The position numbers and the translations under genes are program-made. From Chitinophaga hostae (lineage in GTDB: Bacteria > Bacteroidota > Bacteroidia > Chitinophagales > Chitinophagaceae), in assembly GCF_018224885.1 (NCBI RefSeq), contig NZ_JAGTXB010000004.1, forward strand, positions 434,001-498,000: a stretch of DNA of 64,000 nt, in the 5' to 3' direction. Position 1 is the stretch's first letter. The number at the start of each line of letters is the position of its first letter. The notes beneath the pieces were generated by a model. It did no database searches. It was not told the origin of the DNA and saw only the letters and a list, made by a program, of their open reading frames with translations. This document shows, in pieces, positions 61,720 through 64,000 of this stretch.

Positions 61720-64000
61720 TTATGCACTACATGTAACGCAACCTTCTTCCATGGTGCATACTGCACCAACCACGATTTCTTCTTCCTGGCTGTCGCCGCC
61801 GGCAGCGATTACCGGTTGTAATTGCTGACCGCCTTGTTTTTCTACGGTAAACTGTACTGCTTGTGTAGCAGCCTGTGTACGCAGATAGTACATGCCTGTT
61901 TTCAAACCTTTCTTCCAGGCGTAAAAGTGCATAGAGGTGAGTTTGCCATTGGTGGGCGTATCAACAAACAGGTTCAGTGACTGTGACTGGCAGATGAAAG
62001 CACCGCGATCGGCTGCCATATCAATGAGGTTACGTTGTTTGATCTCCCAAACTGTTTTGTACAGTTCTTTGATATTTGATGGTATTTCGGCAATGTTCTG
62101 GATGGAGCCATTGTGCGAAATAATTTTAGTCTTCATATCATTATCCCACAGACCCAGTTCTACGAGGTCTTTCAGCAGGTGTTTGTTTACGATTACAAAC
62201 TCGCCACTCAGTACACGACGGGTGTAGATGTTGGAAGTGTATGGTTCAAAACATTCGTTGTTGCCGAGGATCTGTGATGTAGAGGCAGTAGGCATTGGCG
62301 CCAGCAACAGGGAGTTACGGATACCATCCTTTACAATCGCTGCTTTTAGTTTATCCCAGTTCCAGCGTGCAGAAGGTTTTACATCCCACATATCAAACTG
62401 GAGGATACCTTTGGAAGCAGGTGAGCCGGGGAATGTTTCGTAGGCGCCGTCTTTCTTAGCCAGTTCGTTGGAAGCGGATAAACCTGCGAAGTAAATAGTT
62501 TCAAATATTTCCTTGTTCAGTTGTTTGGCTTCGTCGCTTTCAAACGGATAACGCATAAGGATAAACGCATCGGCAAGACCCTGTACGCCCAATCCTACGG
62601 GGCGGTGGCGCATGTTGCTGCGTCTGGCCTCTTCGATAGGGTAGTAGTTGTTGTCGATGATTTTATTCAGGTTCAGCGTAGCCTGGTAAGTTACTTCGTA
62701 TAATTTATCGTGGTCAAATTTACCATCAATGACAAAGCGTGGCAGGGCGAGAGAAGCCAGGTTACATACGGCTACTTCATCTGCGCCAGTATACTCGATG
62801 ATTTCTGTACACAGGTTGGAACTCTTGATGGTACCCAGGTTCTGCTGGTTGGATTTGCGGTTGGCAGAATCTTTATACAACAGGTATGGATTACCGGTTT
62901 CTATCTGTGCATCGAGGATGGCAAACCAGAGGTCCTGTGCCTTCACGGTTTTGCGGGCACGACCTTCTTTTTCGTATTGTTCGAATAATGTTTCAAATTC
63001 TTCACCCCAGCATTCATGCAGTCCTGGTGCTTCGTGCGGGCAGAACAATGACCAATCGCCATTGGCTTCCACGCGTTTCATAAACAGGTCAGGCATCCAG
63101 AGTGCATAGAAAAGGTCACGGGCGCGCATCTCTTCTTTACCGTGGTTCTTGCGCAGATCCAGGAATTCATAGATGTCGGCATGCCATGGCTCGAGGTAAA
63201 TGGCAAAAGCGCCTTTACGCTTACCACCACCCTGGTCTACATAGCGTGCGGTATCGTTGAATACGCGCAGCATTGGAATGATACCGTTGGAAGTACCGTT
63301 GGTACCACTGATATAAGATCCGGTAGCACGGATGTTATGAATGCTTAAACCGATACCACCGGCGCTCTGCGAAATTTTAGCCGTTTGTTTCAGGGTATCG
63401 TAAATACCTTCGATGCTGTCGTCCTGCATGGTGAGCAGGAAGCAGGAAGACATCTGCGGCTTTGGTGTGCCGGCATTGAAGAGGGTAGGCGTGGCATGTG
63501 TAAACCAGCGCTCGCTCATCAGGTTATACGTTTTGATGGCAGACTCAATATCTTCTTTGTGAATGCCTACCGCCACGCGCATCAGCATATGCTGCGGGCG
63601 TTCCTGTATCCTTCCGTCTGTTTTCAGCAGGTAAGAGCGCTCCAGCGTTTTAAAACCGAAGTAGTCAAACGCAAAGTCGCGGTCGTAGATAATGCTTGAA
63701 TCCAGGATGTCTGCATTTTTATTAATGATCTCCCAAACGTCGTCAGACAATAAAGCGGCTGATTTACCGGTTTTAGGATCAATATAATCATACAGTTTCT
63801 TCATCGTTTTGGAAAACGACTTGATAGTATTTTTGTGCAGATTGCTCACTGCTATGCGGGAAGCCAGCAGTGCGTAATCCGGGTGTTTGGTCGTGAGGGA
63901 AGCGGCTGTTTCGGCAGCCAGGTTGTCAAGTTCGCTGGTGGTTACCCCATCATACAAACCTTGTATTACTTTTTTTGCTACGTCGATTGCATCAACATAT
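61720..64000 (-). CDS. nrdA: Ribonucleoside-diphosphate reductase, alpha subunit (class I), 5' end outside the window
   Basis: At least 759 residues lie in the window; the frame stays open to the right edge ([14 protein letters not shown] precedes residue LYDGVTT), so the ATP-cone start is missing. Visible motifs: NLCTEI around the active-site Cys, [20 protein letters not shown], the radical-transfer pair in [11 protein letters not shown], and the C-terminal redox Cys pair CVTCSA. It reduces ribonucleotides for DNA synthesis together with a beta subunit, probably encoded just outside the window. Length and motifs fit class Ia. Confidence 0.96.
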   Translation of the reverse strand, partial: YVDAIDVAKKVIQGLYDGVTTSELDNLAAETAASLTTKHPDYALLASRIAVSNLHKNTIKSFSKTMKKLYDYIDPKTGKSAALLSDDVWEIINKNADILDSSIIYDRDFAFDYFGFKTLERSYLLKTDGRIQERPQHMLMRVAVGIHKEDIESAIKTYNLMSERWFTHATPTLFNAGTPKPQMSSCFLLTMQDDSIEGIYDTLKQTAKISQSAGGIGLSIHNIRATGSYISGTNGTSNGIIPMLRVFNDTARYVDQGGGKRKGAFAIYLEPWHADIYEFLDLRKNHGKEEMRARDLFYALWMPDLFMKRVEANGDWSLFCPHEAPGLHECWGEEFETLFEQYEKEGRARKTVKAQDLWFAILDAQIETGNPYLLYKDSANRKSNQQNLGTIKSSNLCTEIIEYTGADEVAVCNLASLALPRFVIDGKFDHDKLYEVTYQATLNLNKIIDNNYYPIEEARRSNMRHRPVGLGVQGLADAFILMRYPFESDEAKQLNKEIFETIYFAGLSASNELAKKDGAYETFPGSPASKGILQFDMWDVKPSARWNWDKLKAAIVKDGIRNSLLLAPMPTASTSQILGNNECFEPYTSNIYTRRVLSGEFVIVNKHLLKDLVELGLWDNDMKTKIISHNGSIQNIAEIPSNIKELYKTVWEIKQRNLIDMAADRGAFICQSQSLNLFVDTPTNGKLTSMHFYAWKKGLKTGMYYLRTQAATQAVQFTVEKQGGQQLQPVIAAGGDSQEEEIVVGAVCTMEEGCVTCSA

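Overview
The window looks like chromosomal DNA from a member of the Bacteroidota, most likely the Chitinophagaceae (Chitinophaga-like). Evidence includes SusC/SusD and FecIR-type genes, promoters of the TAnnTTTG type, an arginine operon with the Bacteroidota-type transcarbamylase, DUF2851 and UbiA/KdsC/Maf gene neighbourhoods, and weak Shine-Dalgarno sequences. Gene order and translations are intact nearly throughout; there are no insertion sequences, phage genes or CRISPR arrays.

Layout. 1-10.1 kb is a sugar/glycan salvage block: a glycosylasparaginase (cut by the window edge), a ROK sugar kinase, two FucP-type sugar permeases, galactokinase, a GH109 alpha-N-acetylgalactosaminidase and a GH29 alpha-L-fucosidase. 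10.2-20.2 kb is a full arginine operon: GNAT, argG, a four-helix-bundle protein, argC, argD, argF', argB, argE, a second GNAT, argH. It is preceded by a leader that encodes a 38-residue peptide with four arginine codons among its last nine and is followed by RNA dyads, so it looks like an arginine attenuator. 20.4-23.0 kb is a TonB-dependent receptor under a TPP riboswitch. 23.0-26.4 kb holds an SSB-like protein, an initiator tRNA-fMet, era, der and a small lipoprotein. 26.6-33.4 kb holds a SirB1-like protein, topA, a DUF2520 protein, kdsC, a UbiA prenyltransferase and maf. 33.4-36.3 kb is a cystathionine gamma-synthase/homoserine dehydrogenase pair under a SAM-I riboswitch with its own terminator. 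36.3-40.2 kb holds DUF2851, OsmC, an outer-membrane protein and lipA. 40.6-46.3 kb is an RND efflux operon. 46.4-51.3 kb holds SdpI-like, AsmA-like, TrmH-like and AraC-like genes. 51.4-58.7 kb is an ECF sigma/FecR/SusC/SusD unit with no enzyme attached. 58.7-60.7 kb is an AT-rich accessory patch with an RHS-like orphan secreted protein and small putative immunity-like genes. 60.7-64 kb holds a SnoaL-like lipoprotein and the large subunit of ribonucleotide reductase (cut by the edge).

The most unusual non-coding content is three families of long inverted repeats between genes. Family C (five copies of about 190-215 bp) folds end to end, and its arms differ between copies but stay complementary within each copy; it sits mainly between convergent genes and supplies the last codons of maf. 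Family B is built on GAATTACG units and sits just upstream of start codons. Family A is built on AGCTTTTAGC units and includes a 46-bp tandem/inverted array at 6.0-6.3 kb.
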